From the NCBI RefSeq assembly GCF_019468465.1, contig NZ_CP080519.1:5288001-5352000 (forward strand): a DNA stretch of 64,000 nucleotides, given 5' to 3'. The stretch comes from Amycolatopsis sp. DSM 110486. Its GTDB lineage: Bacteria; Actinomycetota; Actinomycetes; Mycobacteriales; Pseudonocardiaceae. Every line of letters starts with the position of its first letter. Within the stretch, counting starts at the first letter, position 1. Under the pieces are notes generated by a model. That model was not told where the DNA came from and did no database searches. It worked only from the letters and a program-made list of their open reading frames with translations. This document shows positions 8,252 to 17,207 of this stretch, in pieces. A program made the translations under genes and the position numbers.

Positions 8252-9046
8252 ATGTCAAGCGCGGACAAGGAACAGTTCGTCACCTCGCTGGCCAGGGGAT
8301 TGACCGTATTGCGGGCGTTCGGGCCCGATCAGCCCGAAATGTCCCTGAGCCAGGTCGCCGCCGCGACAGGCCTCAGCCCGGCCGCCGCGCGCCGCTTCCT
8401 GCTCACCCTCGTGGAGCTCGGCTACCTCGCGCAGGTCGACAAGCGGTTCGTCCTCACTCCGCGCGTGCTGGAACTCTCGGCGGGCTACACGCGCGCGATG
8501 AACCTGAGCAGCCTGGCGCAGCCGCTGCTTCAACGCGTCCGCGACGAAACCGGCGACAGCGTTTCTTTGACGGCTCTGGCGGGCACGGACATCCTCCACG
8601 TCTGCCACGTGCAGACAGACCGGTTGATGCGCTTCGCGATTACGCCCGGGGCTCGGGTGCCGGCTTACGTCAGCGCTTCCGGTCGCGCGATCCTGGCGCA
8701 CGAGCGTCCGGCTGTGGTCGATGCCTTTTTCGCCGCTGCCACGCTCGCCCCCCGGACGGCCTCCACGATCACCTCTGCCGAGTCGCTGCGTGGTTCGCTG
8801 GCCCAAGCCCGCCAGGACGGCTACGCGGTGGTCGTCGACGAGCTCGACGTCGGCATCACCGCTCTGGGCTGCCCGGTGTTCGGCGGCACGGTGGTCGCGG
8901 GCGTCAGTTGCTCGACGGTGTCGGGCTACCTGCCAGTGGACGAGTTCGTGGCCACGCGGCTGCCTTTGCTGAAAGAGCTCGCTTCGCGGCTGGGGGAAGC
9001 ATTCGAGCGTTTTCCGGCGTTGCTGCACTCATTCGAAATGCAGTGA
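8252..9046 (+). CDS. IclR-family transcriptional regulator
   Basis: A 264-residue regulator. An N-terminal winged helix (about 8-68, with MSLSQVAAATGLSPAAARRF as recognition unit) precedes an IclR effector domain with DSVSLTALAGTDILHVCHV, VPAYVSASGRAILA and the closing VAGVSCST. Most similar in architecture to PcaR/PobR-type regulators of aromatic-acid catabolism. AGGAAGG precedes the ATG. Divergent from the transporter-ligase-lyase operon across a perfect inverted repeat, so it most likely controls that operon in response to the imported acid or its CoA ester. Confidence 0.9.
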   Translation: MSSADKEQFVTSLARGLTVLRAFGPDQPEMSLSQVAAATGLSPAAARRFLLTLVELGYLAQVDKRFVLTPRVLELSAGYTRAMNLSSLAQPLLQRVRDETGDSVSLTALAGTDILHVCHVQTDRLMRFAITPGARVPAYVSASGRAILAHERPAVVDAFFAAATLAPRTASTITSAESLRGSLAQARQDGYAVVVDELDVGITALGCPVFGGTVVAGVSCSTVSGYLPVDEFVATRLPLLKELASRLGEAFERFPALLHSFEMQ

Positions 9047-9113
9047 GCCTGGCGCGAAAAGGTTGTGTCCGAACCGCTGTTTCCCCTGCCTGGCTCAGAA
9101 CTTTCGTCGGTCG

Positions 9114-9144
9114 TTGTTGACGACCGGTTCAGACCTAGTACTTT
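9114..9144 (+). promoter_or_regulatory. Possible promoter upstream of the secreted metalloprotease
   Basis: TTGACG (9117-9122) and TACTTT (9139-9144) are 16 bp apart. The same 13-mer TTGTTGACGACCG (9114-9126) also occurs at 13028-13040, where it carries another -35 box. Moderate to weak support. Confidence 0.3.
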
Positions 9145-9282
9145 TGGCTACGCGAACCCGCCGAATGGTGTAGGCCATCTCGGGGGTCTTCGAGTGACGC
9201 CCGTTTCGGGGCCTGAGTCCGTCCTAAGGTGATCTTGCTTGTCGATCTTGATCCCGGGTCTTTTCTCAGGAGGGGAACACCT

Positions 9283-10431
9283 GTGCCAAAACTTCCACGC
9301 ACGCTCAGCAGAACTCTGGCCGCGGCGGGCACGCTGTGCGCGCTCACGGTGGCCACGGCCGTGCCGGCGTTCGCGGCCGAGCCGGCGCCGTCGACGGTCG
9401 AGCAGGACGTGACGCAGCTGTACCAGAACGTCGTGGACCTGTACAACGGCATTCCCGCGAGCGCGCGGGCCGGCGTCGACGCGTTGATCGACTCGCCGAT
9501 CGACCACATCGGCCAGAAGCAGGGCAACGCGAAGCAGAAGCCGGCCGCGGACTGCACCGAGGGCGCGCTGCTCACGTATGCGAACCAGCTCGCCTCGCAG
9601 CTCACGCCGGTCGAGGGGCAGGCCTTCGACGCGCTTTCCGCGCTCGGCCAGCTCTACGCGCAGGGTGTCGCCACCGACAAGCAGCCGCAGGTGTTCGGCA
9701 CCGACGGGCAGTACACGTCGCGCGCCACCTCGGCCATCTCGAAGTTGCGCGGGTTCTGGGACATCGAGAGCTGGAACGTGCAGCTCGTCGCGTGGAAGGG
9801 CACCGACCTCGGCAGCCCGGCGAAGATGGCGCAGACCTTCGGCCTCGGCCTCGCGCCGGCGCGCGTGAAGGACGCGGCCGCGCTCGCCAACAAGGTGCTC
9901 TTCGAGCTCCCGGTGCTGCAGGGCGGGCGCAACCCGCTGCTCACGCTCAACGCGTTCTCCGCGCCCGCCGACAGCTTCGGCGGCAAGCGCGTGATGCTCG
10001 GTGACGGCATCCTCGACACCACCAACCTGCTCGGCTTCGACGACGTCGCGGTGGAAGCCGTGCTGGGCCACGAATACGGCCACCAGGTCGACTTCGCCCA
10101 CGACAACTTCCCGCGCAACGAGTCCGGCGAGATGGGCCCCGACGCGTACGGCGGCTACTTCGTCGCCCACGCCAAGGGTGAGGCGTGGGACGCCCGCACC
10201 CAGCAGGAAGTGACCTACCTCAACGCTTCCATCGGCGACTGCCAGCACAGCCACGGCACCCCCGACCAGCGCAAGGCCGCCGGCGCGTGGGGCGAGAAGC
10301 AGGCCACCGGCCAGGGCAACCCGAACAAGATCGTCCCCTCCGCGACGATGATCACCAAGTTCCAGAAGGAATACCCGAAGCTCGTCCCGCCGGCCACCGA
10401 CCAGTCCCAGCTGGCCGCGGCGCACAGCTGA
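9283..10431 (+). CDS. Secreted zinc metallopeptidase-like protein (HExxH)
   Basis: Start is GTG 9283 behind AGGAGGGG (9268-9275). The 382-residue product begins with a Sec signal peptide (basic MPKLPRTLSR, hydrophobic core, VPAFAA at about 27-32). The zinc motif HEYGHQ is at residues 263-268, followed by an acidic stretch that may give the third ligand. Exported neutral metallopeptidase or a lysin-like peptidase is a fair reading, but the family is not one I can name and no prodomain is obvious. It stands alone, ending at a strong bidirectional hairpin. Confidence 0.75.
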   Translation: MPKLPRTLSRTLAAAGTLCALTVATAVPAFAAEPAPSTVEQDVTQLYQNVVDLYNGIPASARAGVDALIDSPIDHIGQKQGNAKQKPAADCTEGALLTYANQLASQLTPVEGQAFDALSALGQLYAQGVATDKQPQVFGTDGQYTSRATSAISKLRGFWDIESWNVQLVAWKGTDLGSPAKMAQTFGLGLAPARVKDAAALANKVLFELPVLQGGRNPLLTLNAFSAPADSFGGKRVMLGDGILDTTNLLGFDDVAVEAVLGHEYGHQVDFAHDNFPRNESGEMGPDAYGGYFVAHAKGEAWDARTQQEVTYLNASIGDCQHSHGTPDQRKAAGAWGEKQATGQGNPNKIVPSATMITKFQKEYPKLVPPATDQSQLAAAHS

Positions 10432-10443
10432 TTTCCTGACCCA

Positions 10444-10475
10444 GCGGGCCGCCTCCGTCAGCGGGGGCGGCCCGC
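10444..10475. terminator. Bidirectional hairpin terminator
   Basis: GCGGGCCGCC (10444-10453) pairs perfectly with GGCGGCCCGC (10466-10475) across a 12-base loop, between two convergent genes; the stop codon of the reductase gene lies in the loop. Confidence 0.75.
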
Positions 10476-11039
10476 CACGGCATAACGCAGGTGCGTGACG
10501 TCCCGATCGGTCAACTGCCGGACCTGCCGCAGCTCGACGCGCGTGTCGTCGAACAGCCGTCGCCCACCGCCCAGCAACACCGGCACGAGGTGGATCTCCA
10601 GCTCGTCCAGCAAACCCGCGCGCAGCAACGCCTGCGCCGCACCCGCGCCGTGCACCAGCACCGCGCGCCCACCCGCGGCGGCTCGCGCCTCGGCAACGCA
10701 CTCGCCGACGTCGGTGAAGAACCGCGCGCTGCCGGGCGGCCGGTCGTCCGGATCGACGTGGTGCGTCAGGACGTTGATCGCCACGCCGTCGTGGTGGTCG
10801 CCCTGCCACCGTCCGGCCAGCTCGAACGTCCGCCGCCCCGAGATCACCGCGCCGGTCGCCATGGCCTCGCGGAAGATCCGGCCACTGGGGCCGTCTCCGT
10901 GGCGGTCGTCGAGCCAGTTGAACAGCCTCCCGCCGCCCTTTCCGAGCTCCTGCCCGGCCCGATCGTCGGGCCCGGTGATGAACCCGTCGAGTGACATCGA
11001 CATGTAGAGCCTGATGGGACCGTTCGTGTCGTGCGCCAT
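10458..11039 (-). CDS. Dihydrofolate reductase-fold protein (RibD C-terminal family)
   Basis: A 193-residue NADPH-binding reductase-fold protein. Features include RLYMSMSLDGFITGPDD at the N-terminus, GAVISGRRTFELAGRW in the cofactor region and LLDELEIHLVPVLLGGGRRL near the end, the pattern of the DUF/RibD-C DHFR-like family (YyaP/YwjB group). The ATG at 11039 has GAGGAGGAAAC upstream, better than the longer frame. Function in cells is unknown; it is not a housekeeping FolA. A second member of the family lies at 16530. Confidence 0.85.
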   Translation of the reverse strand: MAHDTNGPIRLYMSMSLDGFITGPDDRAGQELGKGGGRLFNWLDDRHGDGPSGRIFREAMATGAVISGRRTFELAGRWQGDHHDGVAINVLTHHVDPDDRPPGSARFFTDVGECVAEARAAAGGRAVLVHGAGAAQALLRAGLLDELEIHLVPVLLGGGRRLFDDTRVELRQVRQLTDRDVTHLRYAVAGRPR

Positions 11040-11183
11040 GTGTTTCCTCCTCGCATCGGTCACGGGTACGTCGAACGGCGTTCCCCGAAATCGACACGCG
11101 TCCTGATTCAGCTCCCACACAGCTGAATACCAGCAAAATTCTGCGTTGGACTCGCTGACCCGGCCAGGCGAATACTCGACGGC

Positions 11184-11423
11184 ATGGACACCGAGACCAC
11201 GGACCTCGTCCGCCTGTTGCGGCGCTTCGGCGTGCGCGCGCTGGCGTTGGCGGCGGTCGCGGCGCTCGTGGGCTACACGACGGTGGCCATGGCGCTCGCG
11301 CTCGTGGGGTGTGGGCTGCTGTTCGCGAGGCCCAAGGTCAGGAGAGCAGGTGCGCCAGAAGGGCCCGCGCGGCCGGGTTCGCCGGAGCCGGACCCCGGCC
11401 CGCCAGGTGGATCGCGCGGCTGA
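11184..11423 (+). CDS. Small membrane protein, unknown function
   Basis: A possible 79-residue protein with one or two hydrophobic helices (ALALAAVAALVGYTTVAMAL and a following stretch) and a basic, Pro-rich tail. The first half has the high third-position GC of a real gene, but the last 86 bp overlap the convergent LysR gene and the ribosome site is poor. It may be real up to the overlap, or a shorter relic. Confidence 0.4.
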   Translation: MDTETTDLVRLLRRFGVRALALAAVAALVGYTTVAMALALVGCGLLFARPKVRRAGAPEGPARPGSPEPDPGPPGGSRG

Positions 11424-12201
11424 ACGTGGGTTGCTCGATCCGCGCGAACGGCAGGCCGGACCGCTCGGCCACCGGCTCCGGCACGATGCTGACGCCCAGC
11501 CCGGCGGCGATGAGCTCCACCAGCAGCGGCATGTGCGTGGCCTCGCAGACGCGGTTCTGCCGCAGCCCCGCGTCGGCGAAGCGGCGCGCGACCATGGCCT
11601 GGATCCCGCTGCCGCTGAAGTCCAGGAATGGTTCGTCGTCGAGCTCCGCGAGGCGGACGCGGCGGCGCCGGCCCAGTCGGTGGCCCGGGTGGCACAGCAG
11701 CACCAGGTGCTGGCTCCACTGCGCGAAACTGCTCAGCTCGTCGGTCAACGGTTCCTCGCCCGCGAGGAACGACAGGTCCAGCTCACCGCTGGCGACCGCC
11801 GCCGCCAGATCGGGCACCAAACCCTCGCGCACGTGGATGCGCACGCCCGGGTACCGCGTGCGGAACACGCCGAGCTTGGCCGGCAGGTCCACGACCGTCA
11901 GCGTCTGGATGGTCCCGATCGACACGCGCCCGCTCGCGAGCCCCGCGACGGCCGCCACCTCGCCGCGCGCGGCCACCACGTCGGCGACGATCCGGTGCGC
12001 CGCCGGCACGAGCGCGCGCCCGGCCTCGGTCAGCGCGACCCGCCGCGTGGTCCGCTCGAACAGCGGCGTGCCCAGCTCGCCCTCGAGCTTGCGGATCGAC
12101 GCGCTCAGCGCCGACTGCACCACGTGCACCTCCTGCGCGGCAGCGGTGAAACTCCCGCACCGCACCACCGCGAGGAAGTGCTCGACCTGCCTCAGCTCCA
12201 T
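11338..12201 (-). CDS. LysR-family transcriptional regulator
   Basis: A 287-residue LTTR. The N-terminal HTH reads MELRQVEHFLAVVRCGSFTA then QSALSASIRKLEGELG and LFERTTRRVALTEAGR; the effector domain runs from about 90, with VSIGTIQTL and AGLGVSIVPE. No divergent target gene sits directly across its promoter: the upstream 270 bp hold only a decayed coding fragment, so its target may be lost or elsewhere. Confidence 0.9.
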   Translation of the reverse strand: MELRQVEHFLAVVRCGSFTAAAQEVHVVQSALSASIRKLEGELGTPLFERTTRRVALTEAGRALVPAAHRIVADVVAARGEVAAVAGLASGRVSIGTIQTLTVVDLPAKLGVFRTRYPGVRIHVREGLVPDLAAAVASGELDLSFLAGEEPLTDELSSFAQWSQHLVLLCHPGHRLGRRRRVRLAELDDEPFLDFSGSGIQAMVARRFADAGLRQNRVCEATHMPLLVELIAAGLGVSIVPEPVAERSGLPFARIEQPTFSRAIHLAGRGPAPANPAARALLAHLLS

Positions 12202-12261
12202 TCAGCGATCCTAGTGCTCAATCACCGAGCAACGATCACCAAGTAGCCGTCCGGCAGAGGA

Positions 12262-12420
12262 ATAAGTCTCGGGGCTCTCGCCGCCCCGTCAACGGTCTTC
12301 GACGGCGCTCCCGCCCAGGAAGGCGGCGGCGCGAGCCCGCCCAACGCGCCGGCGCAGCAAGCGGCTTGGCTGCACAAGCTGAGGCCGGGGGAGAAGCCCC
12401 CGCAGTTCGTCCTCTTTTCC
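12262..12420 (+). pseudogene. Decayed N-terminal fragment, possibly of a polysaccharide-deacetylase-like secreted protein
   Basis: In one + frame the stretch reads VFDGAPAQEGGGASPPNAPA, then QQAAWLHKLRPGEKPPQFVL and FS. This resembles the lead-in of secreted actinobacterial deacetylase-like proteins, where the next residues would be FDG; here similarity stops. There is no start codon or body. The family match is from memory and weak. Confidence 0.3.
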
Positions 12421-12470
12421 GCCTCTCCCGGGACGCTCGCCCGTCCGGCACCGACCGGGCGGGCGAGTGT

Positions 12471-12854
12471 TCACGCGGGTTCGCGAGCCGCGGTGCCGAA
12501 GGGATTGTCGATCACGAACCGCCAGCGGCCGTCGGTGCCGCGGCGCACGATGTCGGTGGACACCCCGGAAACGTCGGAGCCTTCGAGGCGCCAGTCGAGC
12601 GCGAACATCGCGACCTCGCCGGCCACGAACGCGTGGCGCACTTCGCAGTTCATGGGCAGCTTCCGCTCGAGGAACACGGCGAGCTGTTCGCGGATCGCCG
12701 GCCAACCGCTCACCGTGGTTCCCGGGTTGGTCACGAATACGGCTTCGGGCGCGTAGAGGTCTTCCATCGCGTCGACGTCGCCGGAGTTGAAGCGGGCGAG
12801 CAACGCGTCGGGGATGCCGTCGGCTGACGTGGGCAGGGGAAACGAGGGGGCCAC
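12471..12854 (-). CDS. SnoaL-like / NTF2-fold protein
   Basis: A 127-residue single-domain protein with the NTF2/SnoaL layout: LLARFNSGDVDAMEDLYAPE, an acidic patch, DWRLEGSD and a closing RFVIDNPFG beta hairpin. Family members are hydrolases, isomerases or ligand binders that work on small hydrophobic molecules, or have no known activity. GTG start with GGAG 10 bp upstream. It stands alone. Confidence 0.75.
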   Translation of the reverse strand: MAPSFPLPTSADGIPDALLARFNSGDVDAMEDLYAPEAVFVTNPGTTVSGWPAIREQLAVFLERKLPMNCEVRHAFVAGEVAMFALDWRLEGSDVSGVSTDIVRRGTDGRWRFVIDNPFGTAAREPA

Positions 12855-13030
12855 GGGGAGAGCTCCGTTCGGGGCGACGAGCCGATTTTCATGACACGCG
12901 GGTGTTCGACGGAATCAGACGGTAGCCCTCGGCGCACTCTCCGGTCAACATCACTGCACACAGTTGTGTTCTCAAACTCGCAGCCATTGTGGACAGTTCA
13001 CCCGGTCGGCTCTTCTTGTATCGCTTGTTG

Positions 13031-13060
13031 TTGACGACCGTCGCAAGTGAGGCATATGGT
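13031..13060 (+). promoter_or_regulatory. Promoter of the ABM-family gene
   Basis: TTGACG (13031-13036) and TATGGT (13055-13060) are 18 bp apart and about 80 bp before the start codon at 13142. Good sigma-A consensus. Confidence 0.5.
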
Positions 13061-13141
13061 GTGCGTCACTGAAAGCCCGAGGTGGCACGGACTTCCGTGC
13101 TGTAGTCAGCGGCAACCACCACACACCGACAGGGACGACGC

Positions 13142-13861
13142 ATGACCTCTTCGACGACGATCCCGCAGACCCTCACCGTGATGGAGGCGTGCTTCACGCT
13201 CAATCCCGGTGTCGACGAGCAATTCTGGGCAGCGCAGGACAAGTTCGGTCCCGTGGCGGCGGCGTCGCCGGGGTTCCGCGCGGTGATCGGCGGGCCCATC
13301 GCCAACTCGCCGTGGCTGTACTTCTGCGGCAAGTGGTCGACGCCGGCGGCGATGGACGACTGGTACCACGACCGCGCGCACACGGCCGTGCAGAACAAGG
13401 CGCACCGGACGTGGTTCAAGTCGGTGTACCTGCGCAAGTGGCGCCTTCCCTCGGAAGGCGAGGAGATCCAGGGCCGAGTGTTCTCCGAGATCGCCCTCGC
13501 GCGCCAGACCCCGCTGTCGGAAACCGAAGCCGCGCAGGTGCTGTCGGAGCTGACCGAAAGCCTGCCCGGGTTCGGCGTGCGGCCGTTCGAAACCGTGGTC
13601 GGCGAGTTCGAGGCGCAGCCGTTCCAGCTCGTCGGGCCGCTGCAGGAGTTCCCCGAGCTCGCGCCCGTGCGCTACCTCCTGCTCACGCACTGGGACTCAC
13701 CCGCGGACCTCGATGCCTGGCTCGCGTCCCCCGGAGTCGCCGCGCTCAAGGAACTCGGCGAGTTCGAAGCGCAGCGCTACCTGCCGATCTTCCATGCCCC
13801 GGGCGAACGCGAGGGCCTCACCTCGGACGGCTTCCAGCGCGGCTGGGGCAGCGAGGCCTGA
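13142..13861 (+). CDS. Antibiotic biosynthesis monooxygenase (ABM)-like, two-domain protein
   Basis: A 239-residue protein with two ferredoxin-like half-domains: TVMEACFTLNPGVDEQFWAA with SPWLYFCGKWSTPAAMDDWY, and a second from ARQTPLSETEAAQVLSEL with RYLLLTHWDSPADLDAWLAS. This is the dimeric alpha+beta barrel pattern of ABM proteins fused in one chain. ABM members oxidise aromatic polyketides or degrade heme without cofactor, and many are unassigned. It converges on the rifampicin monooxygenase, but no shared function is evident. Confidence 0.6.
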   Translation: MTSSTTIPQTLTVMEACFTLNPGVDEQFWAAQDKFGPVAAASPGFRAVIGGPIANSPWLYFCGKWSTPAAMDDWYHDRAHTAVQNKAHRTWFKSVYLRKWRLPSEGEEIQGRVFSEIALARQTPLSETEAAQVLSELTESLPGFGVRPFETVVGEFEAQPFQLVGPLQEFPELAPVRYLLLTHWDSPADLDAWLASPGVAALKELGEFEAQRYLPIFHAPGEREGLTSDGFQRGWGSEA

Positions 13862-13916
13862 CCGTGCGGACGCGGCCGGCGGCTCGAAGAGAACGCCGGC
13901 CGCGTCGAACCCGGAA

Positions 13917-15407
<1,491 letters not shown>

Positions 15408-15413
15408 TCACCA

Positions 15414-15432
15414 GGGTCTTGCCGCAAGCCCC
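15414..15432 (-). promoter_or_regulatory. Rifamycin-associated element (RAE) in the rox promoter
   Basis: On the minus strand the 19-mer GGGGCTTGCGGCAAGACCC is the inverted repeat GGGxCTTGC-G-GCAAGxCCC known upstream of rifamycin-inactivating genes in actinomycetes. It lies about 80 bp before the rox start, with CACAAT downstream as a possible -10 box, so it covers the -35 region. It is thought to confer rifamycin-responsive expression. Confidence 0.88.
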
Positions 15433-15455
15433 GGGGTGCGGTATACGTTGGAAGT

Positions 15456-15484
15456 GGCAGGAGAAGTATTCCTGCCTTTCTTTG
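15456..15484 (+). terminator. Terminator-like hairpin with T-rich tail
   Basis: GGCAGGA (15456-15462) pairs with TCCTGCC (15470-15476) and is followed by TTTCTTTG. No intact + strand gene precedes it, so it may be left over from a lost gene or act against readthrough toward the relic region. Confidence 0.4.
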
Positions 15485-15518
15485 TGTCTGCTTGTTTCAG
15501 GTCCGCAGTGGACGGACG

Positions 15519-15615
15519 CTAGAGCCAGTCGTGCTCACGCGCGTAGCGGGCGGCTTCGTGCCGCGTCCGGGTCTGCGTCTTCTGCACCGCGTTCGACAGG
15601 TAGTTGCGCACGGAA
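15519..15615 (-). pseudogene. C-terminal remnant of a NarL/FixJ-type LuxR response regulator
   Basis: The minus strand reads DVSVRNYLSNAVQKTQTRTR then HEAARYAREHDWL and stop, the standard end of a DesR-like LuxR helix-turn-helix. A stop codon lies just upstream in the frame and the receiver domain is gone. Confidence 0.6.
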
Positions 15616-15634
15616 ACGTCCTTCTCTCAAGGGT

Positions 15635-15733
15635 TCACGAGCTGCCGAGGGCGCGGAAGACATCGTCGAGCCGCGTCGGGCCGGCTTGGAGGTCGAGCAG
15701 CTGCACCGCGTGGTCCTGGGCCCAACCGCCTCG
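15635..15733 (-). pseudogene. Possible C-terminal remnant of an ABC transporter ATPase
   Basis: The minus strand reads GWAQDHAVQLLDLQAGPT then RLDDVFRALGSS and stop. LDDVFRAL is typical of the end of ABC-2 drug-exporter ATPases. About 30 residues only, so the assignment is weak. Confidence 0.3.
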
Positions 15734-15734
15734 C

Positions 15735-16406
15735 CACGCAGCTCGATCGGCAACCGCTCGGGACGCTGGACGGTTCTGTGTTCCGGCAGAGCAGCTTCTC
15801 CTTGGTGTACAGCAACTCCAGCTTCCCCACGCTGGCGCAGCTGTGGCAGGGCCTGCAGAACGGCGAGGCCGGCCCGCTGCCCGCGCCCGAGGGCGGGGAA
15901 ACCGACTTGCAGAGCCAGAAGAGCACCATGATCTCCGTGGTCTGCGGCGACAACGCGTGGCCGCGCTCGATCGACACCTACCAGCGCGACGTCGCGACGG
16001 ACCGCGTTCGGCACCCGCTGTTCGGGGCCGCCGTGGCGAACGTCTGGCCGTGCGCCTCCTGGCCCAGCGCGCCGCTCGAGAAGCCGGTGCGCTTCAGCGA
16101 CCAGGGTCCGTCGAACTGCTGCTGGTCAACAACACCCGCGACCCGGGCACGCCGCTGTCCGGCGCGCTGGAGACCCGCCGCCTCTTCGGCGACCGCGCGC
16201 GCATGGTCATCGTCGACCAAGGCGGCCACGGAGTCTGGCTGCCGACGCTCAACGGCTGCGGCTACAACGCCGTGACCCAGTTCCTGGTGGACGGCACGCG
16301 CCCGGCGGCGGACAAGTTTTGTGGCGCGGAGGTGGCTTCGGCGCGACAGGTAACTCCTTCGCAGGCCGATGCTGTTTCGAAGGTGCAGACGCGGTTGGCC
16401 GAGTAG
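15735..16406 (+). pseudogene. Truncated and frameshifted alpha/beta hydrolase (tripeptidyl aminopeptidase-like)
   Basis: The frame starting near 15735 reads RLATQLDRQPLGTLDG, then SFPTLAQLWQGLQNGEAGPL and PLEKPVRFSDQGPSN. Near 16115 the match jumps one frame to LLLVNNTRDPGTPLSGALET and MVIVDQGGHGVWLP, ending at the stop at 16404. The catalytic Asp (DPGTPL) and His (GGHG) remain, but the signal peptide and the nucleophile Ser are missing. Both a 5' truncation and a one-base deletion are needed to explain this. Confidence 0.7.
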
Positions 16407-16447
16407 CTTCGCCGGGGCCTTCTCGGGGGTCGGCCCTGGCCCGCCCC

Positions 16448-16484
16448 GCCGGTGCCGCCACGGGTTTTCCGTGGCGGCACCGGC
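16448..16484. terminator. Strong hairpin terminator
   Basis: GCCGGTGCCGCCACGG (16448-16463) pairs perfectly with CCGTGGCGGCACCGGC (16469-16484) across a 5-base loop, just after the hydrolase relic. Confidence 0.8.
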
Positions 16485-16529
16485 TCTGAGCTGGGCAGAA
16501 TGGGCAGTCCCGGACCGAAGGAGACCGCC

Positions 16530-17135
16530 ATGAGCAAGGTCATCACCGCCCACGCCGTCTCGGTCGACGGTTACCTCAGCGGCCACACGCCTGAAGGCCA
16601 GGCCGAGTTCGGCCGCGGCCTCGGCGACGCTGCCATGCTCTTCGACTGGTACTCCGACGGCGACACGCAGAGCACCACGTTCGACGGCTTCAGGCTGAGC
16701 GAACCGAGCGCCCGCTTCTTCGACGGGCTGGCCTCCCGCCTGGGCGCCGCCGTCGCCGGCCGGACGACCTACGAACACTCCAGCCACTTCAGCGGCGGCA
16801 GCCCCCACCCGACGGCGCCGCTGGTCGTCGTCAGCCACCACGACGTGCCCGAGATCAGCGAGGCGCAGACGTTGGTGACCACCGGTATCGCGGACGCCAT
16901 CGCCGCCGGGCGGGAGATCGCCGGCAGCAAGGACGTCGGCGTGATGGGCGGAGCACTCGCCAGCTCGGCCCTCGCCGCCGGGCTCGTCGACGAGGTCGTG
17001 CTTCACCAGGTGCCGATCCTGCTGGGCAGAGGCCGCCCGTTCTTCCACGAGCTGCCGGCGCACGTGAACCTGCGCCTGATCGAGGTCGTCCCGGCGCCCG
17101 GCGTGACCCACCTGCACTACGAGGTCGTCCGCTGA
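16530..17135 (+). CDS. Dihydrofolate reductase-fold protein (RibD C-terminal family)
   Basis: A 201-residue member of the same family as the gene at 10458, with ITAHAVSVDGYLSGHTPEGQ, GAAVAGRTTYEHSSHF in the cofactor region and LVDEVVLHQVPILLGRGRPF near the end. AAGGAG (16518-16523) sets the ATG at 16530. An NADPH-dependent reductase of unknown substrate. Next to it is the carboxyethylornithine-synthase-like gene, 72 bp downstream with its own ribosome site, so linkage is uncertain. Confidence 0.85.
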   Translation: MSKVITAHAVSVDGYLSGHTPEGQAEFGRGLGDAAMLFDWYSDGDTQSTTFDGFRLSEPSARFFDGLASRLGAAVAGRTTYEHSSHFSGGSPHPTAPLVVVSHHDVPEISEAQTLVTTGIADAIAAGREIAGSKDVGVMGGALASSALAAGLVDEVVLHQVPILLGRGRPFFHELPAHVNLRLIEVVPAPGVTHLHYEVVR

Positions 17136-17207
17136 TCCTCGCCACCGGCGGCGTTGCCCGCAGGCGCAAAAACTGTGTTAAGACTGGGGTCTACCAAAGG
17201 GGCCCTT

